Made by a program: the position numbers and the translations under genes. Positions 22,998 to 32,831 of a stretch of 64,000 bases of DNA are shown piece by piece. The stretch comes from Lepidodermella squamata (taxonomy: Eukaryota > Gastrotricha), in the NCBI GenBank assembly GCA_047495785.1, contig JBLDXI010000048.1:310001-374000 (forward strand). Reading direction: 5' to 3'. How positions within the stretch are numbered: the stretch's first letter is position 1; every line of letters begins with the position of its first letter. The notes under the pieces were generated by a model. It was given only the letters and a program-made list of their open reading frames with translations. It was not told the DNA's origin and made no database searches.

Positions 22998-23060
22998 ATG
23001 TTCGCAAAACTCGGTCTCGTCTTCATGGCTGCAGCTATCGCTGTTGTATTGTCGGATGGT
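22748..23060 (+). repeat. Segmental duplication, copy B (promoter and exon 1 of secreted peptide gene 2)
   Basis: Closely similar to 18159-18480 with small indels, including a locally repeated cagcttcaggt word. Shows that the peptide gene spread by duplication of a unit containing its promoter. Confidence 0.75.
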
Positions 23061-23493
23061 ACTAGGCTTTCGTCTTTTCCATTATAATTAAAACTGATTT
23101 GTTCTCTCTTACTCAAGGTCTGCCAAAGTCCGCCACGACGAAGTCTAGCCTTAATAGCAACCAGACTGCAATTGGTTAATAATTAATATATTTATAATCA
23201 TCGCATAATATAATAATTTACATTTTGTCTCTCTTCATTAAGGTCTGTCGACTTCCACCGCCCTCCCACATAACGCACGCGATTGCCCTTGGGACTCGGA
23301 CTTGGAAAAGAAGCGGATAAAAGGTTACAAAGAACCGAAAACGGTTGCGGATTGTTTGACCAACTGCAACACATCGATATACCAGAAATGCTCCTCGTTG
23401 GGGCAAGGCACTGCCTTGTTCAAGTTCTGTGTTAAAGTTTTACTTGGATGCGGCCGTATGTATTTTATATCTGGCAAATGTTTATGTGCTTGA
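22998..23493 (+). CDS. Secreted eight-cysteine peptide, family copy 2
   Basis: Three exons: 22998-23058, 23118-23174 and 23243-23493, phase-consistent, about 122 aa. The signal peptide is MFAKLGLVFMAAAIAVVLS. The mature part has DCPW, DCLTNC, QKC, FKFC-x6-like C spacing and KCLC, i.e. the same eight cysteines as copies 1 and 3. Exon 2 and exon 3 both begin with a similar L-x-x-S-x-x-T sequence, suggesting an internal exon duplication. It ends directly after the final Cys-Ala. AATAAA lies near 23591. Function unknown; secreted location is predicted from the signal peptide. Confidence 0.72.
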
Positions 23494-23548
23494 GTTAACC
23501 TAAAACCCTGTGGCTTCCTCACCTCTGAAGATGATACATGAGAGAGAA

Positions 23549-23853
23549 ATGCGAACTCTACGTCAGCGCGAGTGATAAATGGGAGTCATGAATAAACAGA
23601 GAGTTGGCTTGTTCGAAGTCTTGTCAATATGAGTCGCGAATCGATGGCGATGAAATCAAGCTGATCTCAATCATATTTTATTGGGAATAAGAGTTCAGAA
23701 GATGACGGGGAATTTAGGTAGAGTAACGGGGAATCATGATAATTGTTAAATACCGTGAAATAAATAGTACCTATGAGTGTAGGGGGCATATAGACTAATA
23801 CGTTTCGCTCTATAACAATAGCTAACGAGCCCGGATACGTCATTGGCTAACAT
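23549..23853. repeat. Tandem duplication unit, copy 1 (3' flank of peptide 2 to promoter of peptide 3)
   Basis: Shares long stretches with 24477-24790, such as tcaatcatattttattggga and taccgtgaaataaatagtac. The unit runs from the 3' end of one peptide gene to the promoter of the next. Confidence 0.75.
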
Positions 23854-23870
23854 TTAAAAACCACCTCAAA

Positions 23871-24421
23871 ATGCTCGCGAAATTCGGTCTCGTCTTCATG
23901 GCTGCAGCTATCGCTGTTGTCTTGTCGGATGGTATTAAGTTTGGTTTTTTTTCTATAAATTAAAACTGATTTGTTCTCTCTTACTCAAGGTCTGTCAAAG
24001 TCCACCACGGAGAAGCCTTTTGACATTTTTGTGGTCAATTATGACATTTATAAGGAGACTACAAAACGTTAATAATTACTATTTATATGATTATCATCGT
24101 ATAATAATTTACATTGATTTGTTCTCTCTTCCTCAAGGTCTGTCATCGGGGTCCACCACCGTCTCGCCCTTGATGCCTCTCTATCCTTGTCCGTTTGGCG
24201 AAGGCAAGAACACAACTTCTCATCAAGGTGACAAAGTTGTAATACAAACGGATGCAGATTGTGCCTCCAAATGCTTTGACTGGAAATACAAGGAATGCGA
24301 ACATGGCTATTCCCTGCAATTACGTTCCCGACCGTTAATTGGCGGGTTCATGAAATTTTGTGTTTTGATTTATGCGCAGTGCAGCTCTTATTCTAAATTT
24401 GGCAAATGTGTATGTTGGTAG
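23871..24421 (+). CDS. Secreted eight-cysteine peptide, family copy 3
   Basis: Three exons: 23871-23931, 23990-24067 and 24138-24421, phase-consistent, about 140 aa. The signal peptide is MLAKFGLVFMAAAIAVVLS. Exon 2 is longer than in the sisters and has diverged (Phe/Asp/Tyr-rich). The mature module keeps the eight cysteines: PCPFG, DCASKC, KEC, MKFC, AQC and KCVCW. Compared with copies 1 and 2 the residues between cysteines have changed a lot while the signal peptide is almost the same, a pattern seen when mature peptides diversify under selection. Function not recognised. Confidence 0.7.
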
Positions 24422-24476
24422 TAAGCCTTCTAGCCTCTTGAGGCTTGAGGCTCTGAAGATGATGCATGAGTGAGAA

Positions 24477-24790
24477 GTGCGAACTCTACGTCAGCGCGAG
24501 TGATAAAGAGTCATGAGTAAACACTAAGTTGGCTTGTAGAATATGTGTCGCTGCGCGCGAATCGATGACGCATGGTCGGGACGATGGAATCAAGCTGATC
24601 TCAATCATATTTTATTGGGAATAAGAGTTCAGAAGATGATGGGGAATTTAGGTAGAGTAACGGGGAATCATGATAATTGTTAAATACCGTGAAATAAATA
24701 GTACCTATGAGTGTAGGAGGCATATAGACTAACACTACGTTTCGCTCTATAACAATAGCTAACGAGCCCGGATACGTTATTGGCTAACAG
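24477..24790. repeat. Tandem duplication unit, copy 2, with no peptide gene after it
   Basis: Matches 23549-23853, including the sequence that serves as promoter of copy 3, but no exon 1 follows. It is an orphan promoter-side duplicate or the remains of a fourth copy. Confidence 0.7.
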
Positions 24791-26136
24791 TTACGCTTCA
24801 CGAGGGTCATATGAAATCGCAAAAATCAGGATGGCTATTGGAGATCAACTGGGTAAAGGATAGGAAATAAATCGAATTAAGGTGTTATCAAGTAGGCGTG
24901 AATACACGGGGGAAATACTATTAAACAGGTTCGAAAATGAGAGGCGGACTTAAATGACCGAATCTTCAATGTCAAGCAAGTGCTAATCATACGGGCGATG
25001 AATGATTGCTGTAAGGGTCATCTTGGCCTTGGCAGGTGAACAATTTGAATAATTGAATTTGTTCGCATGAAAATATCCTTTTCTGTTTTCATAATAAACA
25101 TATGATACTTTAGTATGAAAACAAAGACAGTGGGAACCAAAATAAATTGATAAAACCCCTACAAATTCTTTTTTTTTAAACAGAAGGACAATAGGCTGAA
25201 TTCTGATTAGGTTTGAAAAATAGGGCATCTTCTAAAACATCAGGTGCAGAATTGGGTAATTTTGTAATATAATTAGGCCTAAAACTTTTGAAATTAAAGA
25301 ATAAAAGTGTCCTGATAAGCCTGTCCTTAATTCTCATCACATAATTATCGAGGGAAAATCAGGAAAAATTCATGAGGTCGCTGTATCAGAAAATCATAAT
25401 TGTCCAAAAATTAGGTCACAGTCCGAAAATTCCGGAATTTCTAGGAAATTCAGAAATCTTTGGATTTAGGGATTTTTGCGCGAATCTTAATTGTCGAAGG
25501 CGTAAGAGCAAAATTAACCTCCAGCCAAATTTGGTAAAAAGTACCGATAATCGATAATTACCAAAGCATTTACGATCAGGTTAATTCGGGAAATTTCCAT
25601 CTTTTTCGGTGAAATCGCGGATCGTTGTAAAATTTCGTATCATTTGCGCCACTTTTTGAAAATTCTCATATTTTTGTCGAAATCGGCGATAAAGTAGAGC
25701 AGGCTATATCTGGCACTTAATCAACAGACAAGATGACCTTTGTAATTGAATTCTTAGATCATTTTTTGTTGGCAATTTTCAGATTAAATTATCAAAAGTG
25801 AGCATTTGGAGCATAACGCCAAGTGACAGTCAACAACAAGATCGAAATATTGCTTAATTTAAATATGCCCTCAGGCGTAAAAGCGTCCCGATATCGTCTG
25901 CGACGCACCATGCGCCCGATAATAATTGACAGGCATCACTCTATAAAAGAGCGGGGTCAATCACACACGAACACGGGGCCTCTAATTGACGTGTTAACCG
26001 GCTGATTTTGCAATTTTGACATAACAGTAACACGCCTTTGCGAAACCTGTCACCGCAGCGAGACAAGACGGTGAGAAATTTGCGAATTTACTCATTATCA
26101 CAATTTGTGTTACTAAACACTCAATCGACATTATTT
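24791..26136. other. Intergenic DNA before small homeobox gene
   Basis: AT-rich; no coding potential that I can support. Confidence 0.45.
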
Positions 26137-26990
26137 ATGAATCCGTTTGATGCCAACCCTTCTCCGGGGTTGATAGCCGCAATTTTGGCGAGAATGATCG
26201 GCCAAGGTAGTGCTACTACTACCGCTACGCCACTACCGATCCCCTTCGAAAGTTAGCTTGTGTACAACTAGAAACGACGTTTCGAGCATAACATGCCCTA
26301 AACATCGCTTTGAAAAGCATTGTAAATATTTTGCATAAACCCGGTTTTTATCCTAAAAAAAGCTCTGCAGTTCATTGCACCACAACCGGTGCCGCTACTA
26401 AGCAGCAGCGAACCTTCGACGTCCAGCTCGATACGGCGATCGCATTCGAACGATCACACGTCTTCGTCCGAGCGGAAGCAGGAGGAAAGCCCTAGCCGAC
26501 AGATAAGTGACGCGTCCTTCGAATCGAGCCAGGAGGCAGTCAGCGATCAGGGCCGAACGCCGTCTGGTAGGCGATTCCGAAGAGCGAGGATCCCGCTGTT
26601 GCCGTCACAGGCTGAATCACTGGAGCAAAGCTTCAAACGATCGCCGTATTTGAACTCGCGAGAGCTGTTCAACCTGGCGAAGACTCTCAACATATCCGAG
26701 AGAAAGGTAACACTTCCTATCTATAACTAGCAATCCCTTTTGAAGTGTCATTGCAATCATAAGCCCTTACAATTGAACTTCTATGGTACTTTGTAATGCG
26801 AACTTTCGAATGGCTTGAATGCCGACATATGTTGCCTTTGATCTAATCCCCAGAAGTGAGCATCGAAATGTATTGAATTTTGTACATTTTTCAGGTGAAG
26901 GTTTGGTACCAGAATCGGCGGGCAAGGCAGCGCAGAATGGAGCAACAACAATCGCAGCACGTCCAACATTCGAACAGTCAAGGCGGATGA
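26137..26990 (+). CDS. Divergent homeodomain protein
   Basis: Likely exons are 26137-26206 (starting MNPFDANPSPG), a middle exon starting near 26352-26371 and ending at 26706, and 26895-26990. The middle exon is Ser-rich and carries most of the homeodomain (RRARIPLLPSQAESLEQSF ... NISERK); the last exon supplies VKVWYQNRRARQRR and then a Gln-rich tail. The intron falls between homeodomain residues 44 and 45, a position common in ANTP-class genes. The recognition helix has Tyr where most homeodomains have Phe (WYQNRR) but keeps Gln50 and Asn51. I cannot place the family; an NK-like or other ANTP-class gene that evolved fast is most likely. The join between exons 1 and 2 is unsure because the simplest acceptor at 26370 does not keep the phase. 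Confidence 0.68.
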
Positions 26991-28905
26991 GTCATCGAAT
27001 GCTACTGCCGCAACACAAATTGGAAATACTGGCCCGACTTGCCAACACTTCCCTCCATTCATTTTTTATTCGATGATAATTATATGTCAACTGTTGTGTG
27101 TTATGATGCCACGTTTTTCCGCCAAAAGTATGTATTTTATTTTCAAACTGCTGGCTTCTCAAATTCGTGCAAATTCAACGTGTAATAATAATTCATGCCC
27201 AACTTTTTCCGCATCAGATTTTGTTATTCCGCTATTAGCTAATTAACCTTCAATAAATGATGACATATGGTGTTGACGTTATCTATGGGATTATGTGATA
27301 ATTGAGATATTTTCGATGACAGGTGCGCAATGACTTACCCATAAAGTTATTTTCCACTCAAACGCCTCTCACCTGTCAATATATAACGAGCTCAATTTTC
27401 TTGTTATTCGATCAAAAGATACTAAGACAGAACTCGGTGACGTTGTACAACGAAAAATCAGAATCTCCGGATGTTTTGTCCTCGGGATAAAATGAAATAT
27501 GCACCGTCCATAAATTTAATTTCGTCAATTTTGAGGTGCCGTGGCCCAGTATTAACACCGTTAGGTGCTGGATTTCCAGGGTTAGATACTGATCTAATCT
27601 TCTAGCGTACATGTCCTCTTGCTGAAACTGACGACATCATAATTTGACGTAAACAGACATGGTTACATTGAGATATCAGCTTAAGACAGATACCACTGGA
27701 CCTAATTGGCTGGCCTTAATCCATTGACATTCCGCTGTTATAAATGTGCGTCACTCTTGTGAAAAATCAATTGTCCGATCGTTCATCAATTGTTAATCCC
27801 GAAACATTTCTGGAGGTTGCCTCATAACCTACGTTTCATTCCTAGGGATCAATTAATATCAGATTCGAGCCAACAATATCAGTCAAGGTCAATTTTATGC
27901 AAAGCATCTAGTAATTGGTTTAACCTATGGCACTTCTCATTATTCCATTAGCGCGAATGCAATTTGTTTTGTGACGCATGGTTGATGACCCAGTATTGAC
28001 ATCAGCTCTCATCGTCGATGTTGTACCAACTGGATAGGTGCATCCTAATTCCTCATTTCCAGTGAAAATCGCAAGGACATGTTGGCGGATGACAACTCAA
28101 TCATGCTGAATAGACAAGCATAATTTGACAGACACCGAAAGAATTCGGAAATTTGCTTAAGACACAGGCTACAGTAATCTGGCGATCTCATTGCCGTGAC
28201 ACACCTTACTGCCACCTGATAAGGACAACACAACTGAGTGACTCGAATATTTCTCTAATTTGTGGATCCTAATAGCCCGCTAGACCGAAAATGGCCCGTG
28301 GGAAATATTAATATTAGGGTATTATCTCACAGAGTAGCGAGGGCTGATTGCAGATGTGGACAAAACATGTTGATCGAGTGTGAAAAATTAGCTATAGCTC
28401 AGAAAATTCTGAAATTTGAAACAGGTGGGCGATTCCTCAACCTTAGTAAATTTCGGTAATTTATACGCAAATATTATCAGAACTGAAAAATTCAAGAACT
28501 TATTACATCAAGTACCCTTACATTTTTTTAAACTTTAATGAAGAATTTAAAAACGCAAAGAAATCACCATAATAATAATATAGTGCGCGATTTTTATTAA
28601 GTTGTCATTTCATATTTCATTTTGGGATCACGACGTGATCATGATTTGACAAAATTATTTAAAGATCGGTTTAATTTCTTGCGTTTTATTCCTGCTACCT
28701 ATCAGCCAATTTTAGATCGGGAAAATCTGTATCTGTATTTTGAATAAAAAGTAAATTTCGTTTCAATGAGAGCGGTGAAATGTATTGCGTAAGAGCTCAA
28801 TTATTACGAATTTTCAGGCTCGCATTTGCGCAACTCGTGAACCCTAGATAAAGCACGTCGCGTCAGTGCCAAAATCACCATTTCAACAAGTTTGCTTTTT
28901 CCAAC
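26991..28905. other. Intergenic DNA, no gene seen
   Basis: About 1.9 kb of AT-rich sequence without a convincing frame or exon chain on either strand. Confidence 0.45.
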
Positions 28906-29286
28906 ATGGTGTCTCACTATTTATTGCTGATTTGCGCCGTCTTCATATCGACCGGCGATGGTCAAGATGGATCCTACGACAACCGGCATAATTTGGGCAT
29001 TCAGCACCAAGGCGGTAAGCAGCCGCAAATGTTCCAGCAGCCAGGCGGCAATCAACAACAACAACAGCAATCTCAATTCAACCCGGACGACCCACGCCTC
29101 GCCCAGCTGCAGGCTAAATTCGATGAAAATACCGAAGACAGCGATCGGTCCTTCTTCCCACAGGGCCTTCTCGGCCTTGGCGGCGGTCGGCTACGCACCA
29201 GTTGCTCCTGGATCGTCAACCTACCTGGGCGAGCAGTTTGCTGCCGTTTTACATGCTTTAGGGTTCTGTACTGCTACTACTATTAA
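28906..29286 (+). CDS. Small Gln-rich predicted secreted protein
   Basis: A 126-aa frame opens with a good signal peptide (MVSHYLLLICAVFIST) and continues with a Gln/Asn/Gly-rich segment containing QQQQQQ and then a Cys-bearing hydrophobic tail. A second frame overlaps it and also stays open to almost the same end, so the C-terminal part is uncertain. AATAAA follows at 29294, which supports a transcript ending here. It lies tail to tail with the first arrestin-domain gene. No family recognised. Confidence 0.45.
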   Translation: MVSHYLLLICAVFISTGDGQDGSYDNRHNLGIQHQGGKQPQMFQQPGGNQQQQQQSQFNPDDPRLAQLQAKFDENTEDSDRSFFPQGLLGLGGGRLRTSCSWIVNLPGRAVCCRFTCFRVLYCYYY

Positions 29287-29361
29287 CATTTGAATAAAAC
29301 AGCTTTTTGAAAAACAGTCTTGATTTTATTGGCTTTAGAAATTCAGGAATCAATCAATTGT

Positions 29362-30390
29362 CTAAGCTCGTTGAGCTACAAGTGCTTGTTGTTCAATTTC
29401 ATCGGCAAAGACGTAGCAAACCGAAGGAAGTTGCGGGTAGATGTTAACCTGGTTGCAAACACCAGCCGTAGCACTCACTCCGCCCCTAGGCACAGTGCCA
29501 AGTGTGACTGGCAAATTCACTTTCACATCACTCGCCATAGAAACAGACATACCAACCTCCAAATGATACGTCACGCTGATTGTTTCGGAATGTAGCGTAG
29601 GCAAAGTTTGAGGTAGGCGGAATCCTAACTCATTCCAGCTCATGGAGCCACCTTGGCTTTGATTTTCCAACTTAGCTAATGGAACTAGGTTGATGAATTG
29701 CTTCACAACTTTTTCGCCACCTCCGTCAGCCCGGAAAGTTATGGATTGAACCAATTTCGCGTAAGGTTTAACCTTTCTGCTTGACTGGTTGTTGAATTCT
29801 GCTGTGATGTAGATGCTTTCGCCAAAGCAGTAGTAAGCCCCGTGATTGCTGTAGGCGGTGATCGATAGCCGGCCGAATTTCGCAAACAGAAAGCCGAGTT
29901 TCTTCGCCACTGCTGATTTCACCGGTAGCAATTGCTCTGGAAAATCAACGGGGACGTGTTCAATCACCTGGAACTGTAACGGACCAGCTTTCTGCTTCAT
30001 TCCCTCAACTCCAGCGGTCAAAAAGTAGCGAATGTGGCCAAATTTGCCTTCGAAACTTGTTTTCAAGCCGTTTTGCATGAGTTGGAACGCGAAAGGTAAC
30101 TCATGGCGCCCGGGTTTGAGGTGAACGGCGTCTGATAGAGTGACTCGCTGCTCGGTTTCAATTAGGACACGCTTCGATGACTTCACCTTGTTGCCACCAG
30201 TTTCTTTCGTCGATTTTTTGCTCGAGTCTTTCCATTCAACATTAGCCACACCTTGTAGGCGAATTATAAGGACGAAAGGACTGTTTTGTTGCTTAGATTG
30301 TTTGATATCGTAGGTACAGATGCCGGAAACAACCACACCAGGTTGGTAGACCTGCTTTGCGATACTAAGGTTGATAGACTTGAGAGCCAT
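29362..30390 (-). CDS. Arrestin-domain (ARRDC/alpha-arrestin-like) protein 1
   Basis: Intronless, 342 aa from the ATG at 30390 (MALKSINLS...), chosen because the two paralogues start at the equivalent place (MGLKSLQLTF). It shows the arrestin N and C beta-sandwich layout: YQPGVVVSGICTYDI near the start, then TSFEGKFGHIRYFL, GAYYCFGESIYITAEFNNQSSRKVKPY and the late YHLEVGMSV. Alpha-arrestins are adaptors that bring NEDD4-type ubiquitin ligases to membrane cargo by PPxY motifs; here the C-terminal PPSY of the paralogues is replaced by LPSVCY, so that contact may be lost. Last of three copies on the same strand. Confidence 0.82.
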   Translation of the reverse strand: MALKSINLSIAKQVYQPGVVVSGICTYDIKQSKQQNSPFVLIIRLQGVANVEWKDSSKKSTKETGGNKVKSSKRVLIETEQRVTLSDAVHLKPGRHELPFAFQLMQNGLKTSFEGKFGHIRYFLTAGVEGMKQKAGPLQFQVIEHVPVDFPEQLLPVKSAVAKKLGFLFAKFGRLSITAYSNHGAYYCFGESIYITAEFNNQSSRKVKPYAKLVQSITFRADGGGEKVVKQFINLVPLAKLENQSQGGSMSWNELGFRLPQTLPTLHSETISVTYHLEVGMSVSMASDVKVNLPVTLGTVPRGGVSATAGVCNQVNIYPQLPSVCYVFADEIEQQALVAQRA

Positions 30391-30890
30391 GTCTTTAATA
30401 TTGCAATATTCTAGAATGCTTAGTAGAGAATTCAATGGATTTATTATGCTCAAGTGGTTTCTTCGTGTTATATATCGTCTCGTTATCGTGACTTTATGGG
30501 CACGCCTGTTTTTGATAAGACTAGTACAACAGGGCGGGCCTTGAGCGGTAGCACTGCAGAAGCTCTATGGTTTCGTATGGTGATTAACACGAAACACAGG
30601 GTGGCAACCAAGTCGACTACGCCCCGAGGCAGAAAAAATTATCCCTTAACCGCCGATTCCGTTTGACAACTTTGCCCTGAAAAGCGACTGCTTGAAATAC
30701 CAGCAATTTCTAGGAATTCGTTATTTGGTGCACACATGCAGGAACATATTCATTCTAGAAGCCATTTTAAAGTTTTAACATTAAAACTTGCGGTTTCGAG
30801 CTCAAATTTGATGCGCTTATTTGGTAATTGATACAACTGGCAATATAAATAACAGTATTAAGGTGCTTAGCTTTAGTTAGATTAATCGGG

Positions 30891-32027
30891 TTACATCTTT
30901 TCAGGAATGCTTTCTTTAGAGCCCCCACCTGCGCCTTTCTTCTTCTCGTCCGGCACATCATCGTCTAAGGGCAAAATAGGGTTCTGCTGCATGAAAAACG
31001 AAGCGAAGTAACTAGGTGGAGCCGAGTCATAAGCTGGGGCTGGCGATGACAGATCTTCAGCCCTCGGAACGGTACCGAAAGTGACTGGCAGCTCAAGCTT
31101 CAAGTCTCTCGACCACGGAATATCAAGTCGCACCTCGAAATGGTACCCGACACGAATATTTGGCGCTTCAGTCGTCGGCATAACTTCAGGCAGCTTGAAT
31201 TCCAAACTCCATTCGCTCGACGTATTTTTCGCCAGCTTTTCATCTGGAACTTTGTAGCCAGGTAGCAATTCCAAGCTATAAGACTTGAGGGCAGTGTAAG
31301 CATGACCGTAATCTGCTGTGAAAGTTGAGGTTTGCACTAGTTTCACCGTAGGTTTTACCTCTCGGGATGACAAATTTGTAAAATTAGCCGTGATTCTTGC
31401 TTGATCTCCTAAGCAGTAGTAACCAGCTCTATCACACTTAGCGTCTATGGTTACCGGGCCTGATTTGAAGAATAGAACACCTGGCGTCTTCGATTTGTTC
31501 CCTGCAACTTGCTCGGCAAAATTATCGACAAAAATAGCCTCGACAACTTTGAAATACAAAGTCTTAGCTTTTGGCTTGAATAGTGTAGAAAACCATGATC
31601 CTTCCGGCTTGGCGTTGATGGAGTAGCGAATATAGCCAGCAGCTCCTTCAAACGACGTTTTCAAGCCTTCGTTTGGCAGTTGAAAATTCAACAGAATACG
31701 ATGCTTCCCCTCTCCCTGTTTCTCATCGAGCTGAACCTTCTGCTTAATCGATACTAAAATTTTGTGCGACGAACGAACGTGAGTTGTCGATGTGCTCCCT
31801 TTGCCGTCGCTTTGCGTTGTAGTTTCAGTCCATCGGACCTTTGAGTCACCCTGCAGAGTGACAATGAAAGCGATGGGTCCAGGTTTTTTCTTGACCAAAT
31901 GCTTTTCGTTGATGATTTCATAATCGCAGAAAACGGCGATGTTATCTCCTGATTGATAAAAGGACTTTGCTGTTGCCGGATCGAAGCTAAGTTGCAGCGA
32001 CTTAAATTCCAAACCTTCGTGAAACAT
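30891..32027 (-). CDS. Arrestin-domain (ARRDC/alpha-arrestin-like) protein 2
   Basis: Intronless 378-aa frame. Arrestin blocks match those of its neighbours: YQSGDNIAVFCDYEI, TSFEGAAGYIRYSINA, GYYCLGDQARITANFTNLSSR and YHFEVRLDIPW. The tail has one PPSY (PPxY type) motif in APPSYFAS, which in alpha-arrestins binds WW domains of NEDD4-type ligases, followed by an acidic and Lys-rich end. Middle gene of three minus-strand paralogues. A longer N-terminus (MFHEGLEF) than its sisters is possible. Confidence 0.85.
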   Translation of the reverse strand: MFHEGLEFKSLQLSFDPATAKSFYQSGDNIAVFCDYEIINEKHLVKKKPGPIAFIVTLQGDSKVRWTETTTQSDGKGSTSTTHVRSSHKILVSIKQKVQLDEKQGEGKHRILLNFQLPNEGLKTSFEGAAGYIRYSINAKPEGSWFSTLFKPKAKTLYFKVVEAIFVDNFAEQVAGNKSKTPGVLFFKSGPVTIDAKCDRAGYYCLGDQARITANFTNLSSREVKPTVKLVQTSTFTADYGHAYTALKSYSLELLPGYKVPDEKLAKNTSSEWSLEFKLPEVMPTTEAPNIRVGYHFEVRLDIPWSRDLKLELPVTFGTVPRAEDLSSPAPAYDSAPPSYFASFFMQQNPILPLDDDVPDEKKKGAGGGSKESIPEKM

Positions 32028-32542
32028 TCGTTGTAACGTGTCTGATTAATATCCTAACCATTGGAAATAGGTGAGACATAAACTGTAATTGAATTCAGTG
32101 ATTTCAAGATCCTAACAGCTAGCGAAGATACTATTCTGAGTTGAATTTGCAATGCTGTTTCAATGAACTTTGTACAAAGGATAAAAGATGCGCTGAGTAG
32201 TTTAAGGATTTATTTGTGACCTAGTTGGAAGCGCTGGCTCCAGATGGACTCGGCCGCAAAAAATTGGACCCTTTCAGTGAAAGTTGATAACGGCAATGAT
32301 AAGACGTCTGTCCTGCTTATTTTTGGCTTTGATAAAGCTTATCTTGCTTTCGGTTTAGTACTCGCATCATTGCCACATTTTATCGAGGTTTATTACATAT
32401 TATTTGAAAAAATTCAGCAAAATGGATATTACTAATCTTTTTATTAATCACAAGGACATGAGGGCAATTTTATAAATCAAATGAAATGATGGTAAGTAAA
32501 AAGATTAGCGCGTACAGTCGAACTCTTTTATTTTTCGAAGAC

Positions 32543-32574
32543 GACGTTTCGGCAAAAGCGGGTGCCATCATCAG
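32543..32574 (-). ncRNA. Hammerhead-ribozyme-like core, left arm
   Basis: Mirror of 32711-32742 on the minus strand: CTGATGA, GGCA/TGCC stem II, GAAACGTC. Confidence 0.55.
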
Positions 32575-32710
32575 GTCATATATAAGGAAACAAAAATCTA
32601 AACAAAGATAGTATAGTTAAAGGCTACAACAATGAGATAGGGTTAATCGGTAGGGTTGTAGCCTTTAACTATACTATCTTTGTTTAGATTTTTGTTTCCT
32701 TATATATGAC

Positions 32711-32742
32711 CTGATGATGGCACCCGCTTTTGCCGAAACGTC
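32711..32742 (+). ncRNA. Hammerhead-ribozyme-like core, right arm
   Basis: CTGATGA at 32711, stem II GGCA pairing with TGCC, then GAAAC and GTC. The GAC before CTGATGA can pair with the GTC after the candidate cleavage site as the start of stem I. Stem III is minimal, as reported for this ribozyme class, which often works as a dimer. Confidence 0.55.
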
Positions 32743-32831
32743 GTCTTCGAAAAATAAAAGAGTTCGACTGTACGCGCTAATCTTTTTACTTAAAATATCG
32801 AAAAACAAGTTAACTATCGAAATGATGGTAG

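Larger units (their letters stand above)
32494..32791. mobile_element. Foldback element with hammerhead-like cores (Penelope-derived)
   Basis: Two 137-bp arms, 32494-32630 and 32655-32791, are near-perfect reverse complements with a 24-bp spacer. Each arm carries the motif CTGATGA, a 4-bp stem II, then GAAACGTC, typical of the hammerhead cores in terminal repeats of Penelope-like elements. There is no ORF. It resembles a small non-autonomous, inverted pair of such terminal repeats and lies between arrestin genes 2 and 3. Confidence 0.7.

Noticed and set aside
30767-30961. 64-aa minus-strand frame as a separate gene
   Set aside because: Overlaps the 3' end of arrestin gene 2 in another frame.
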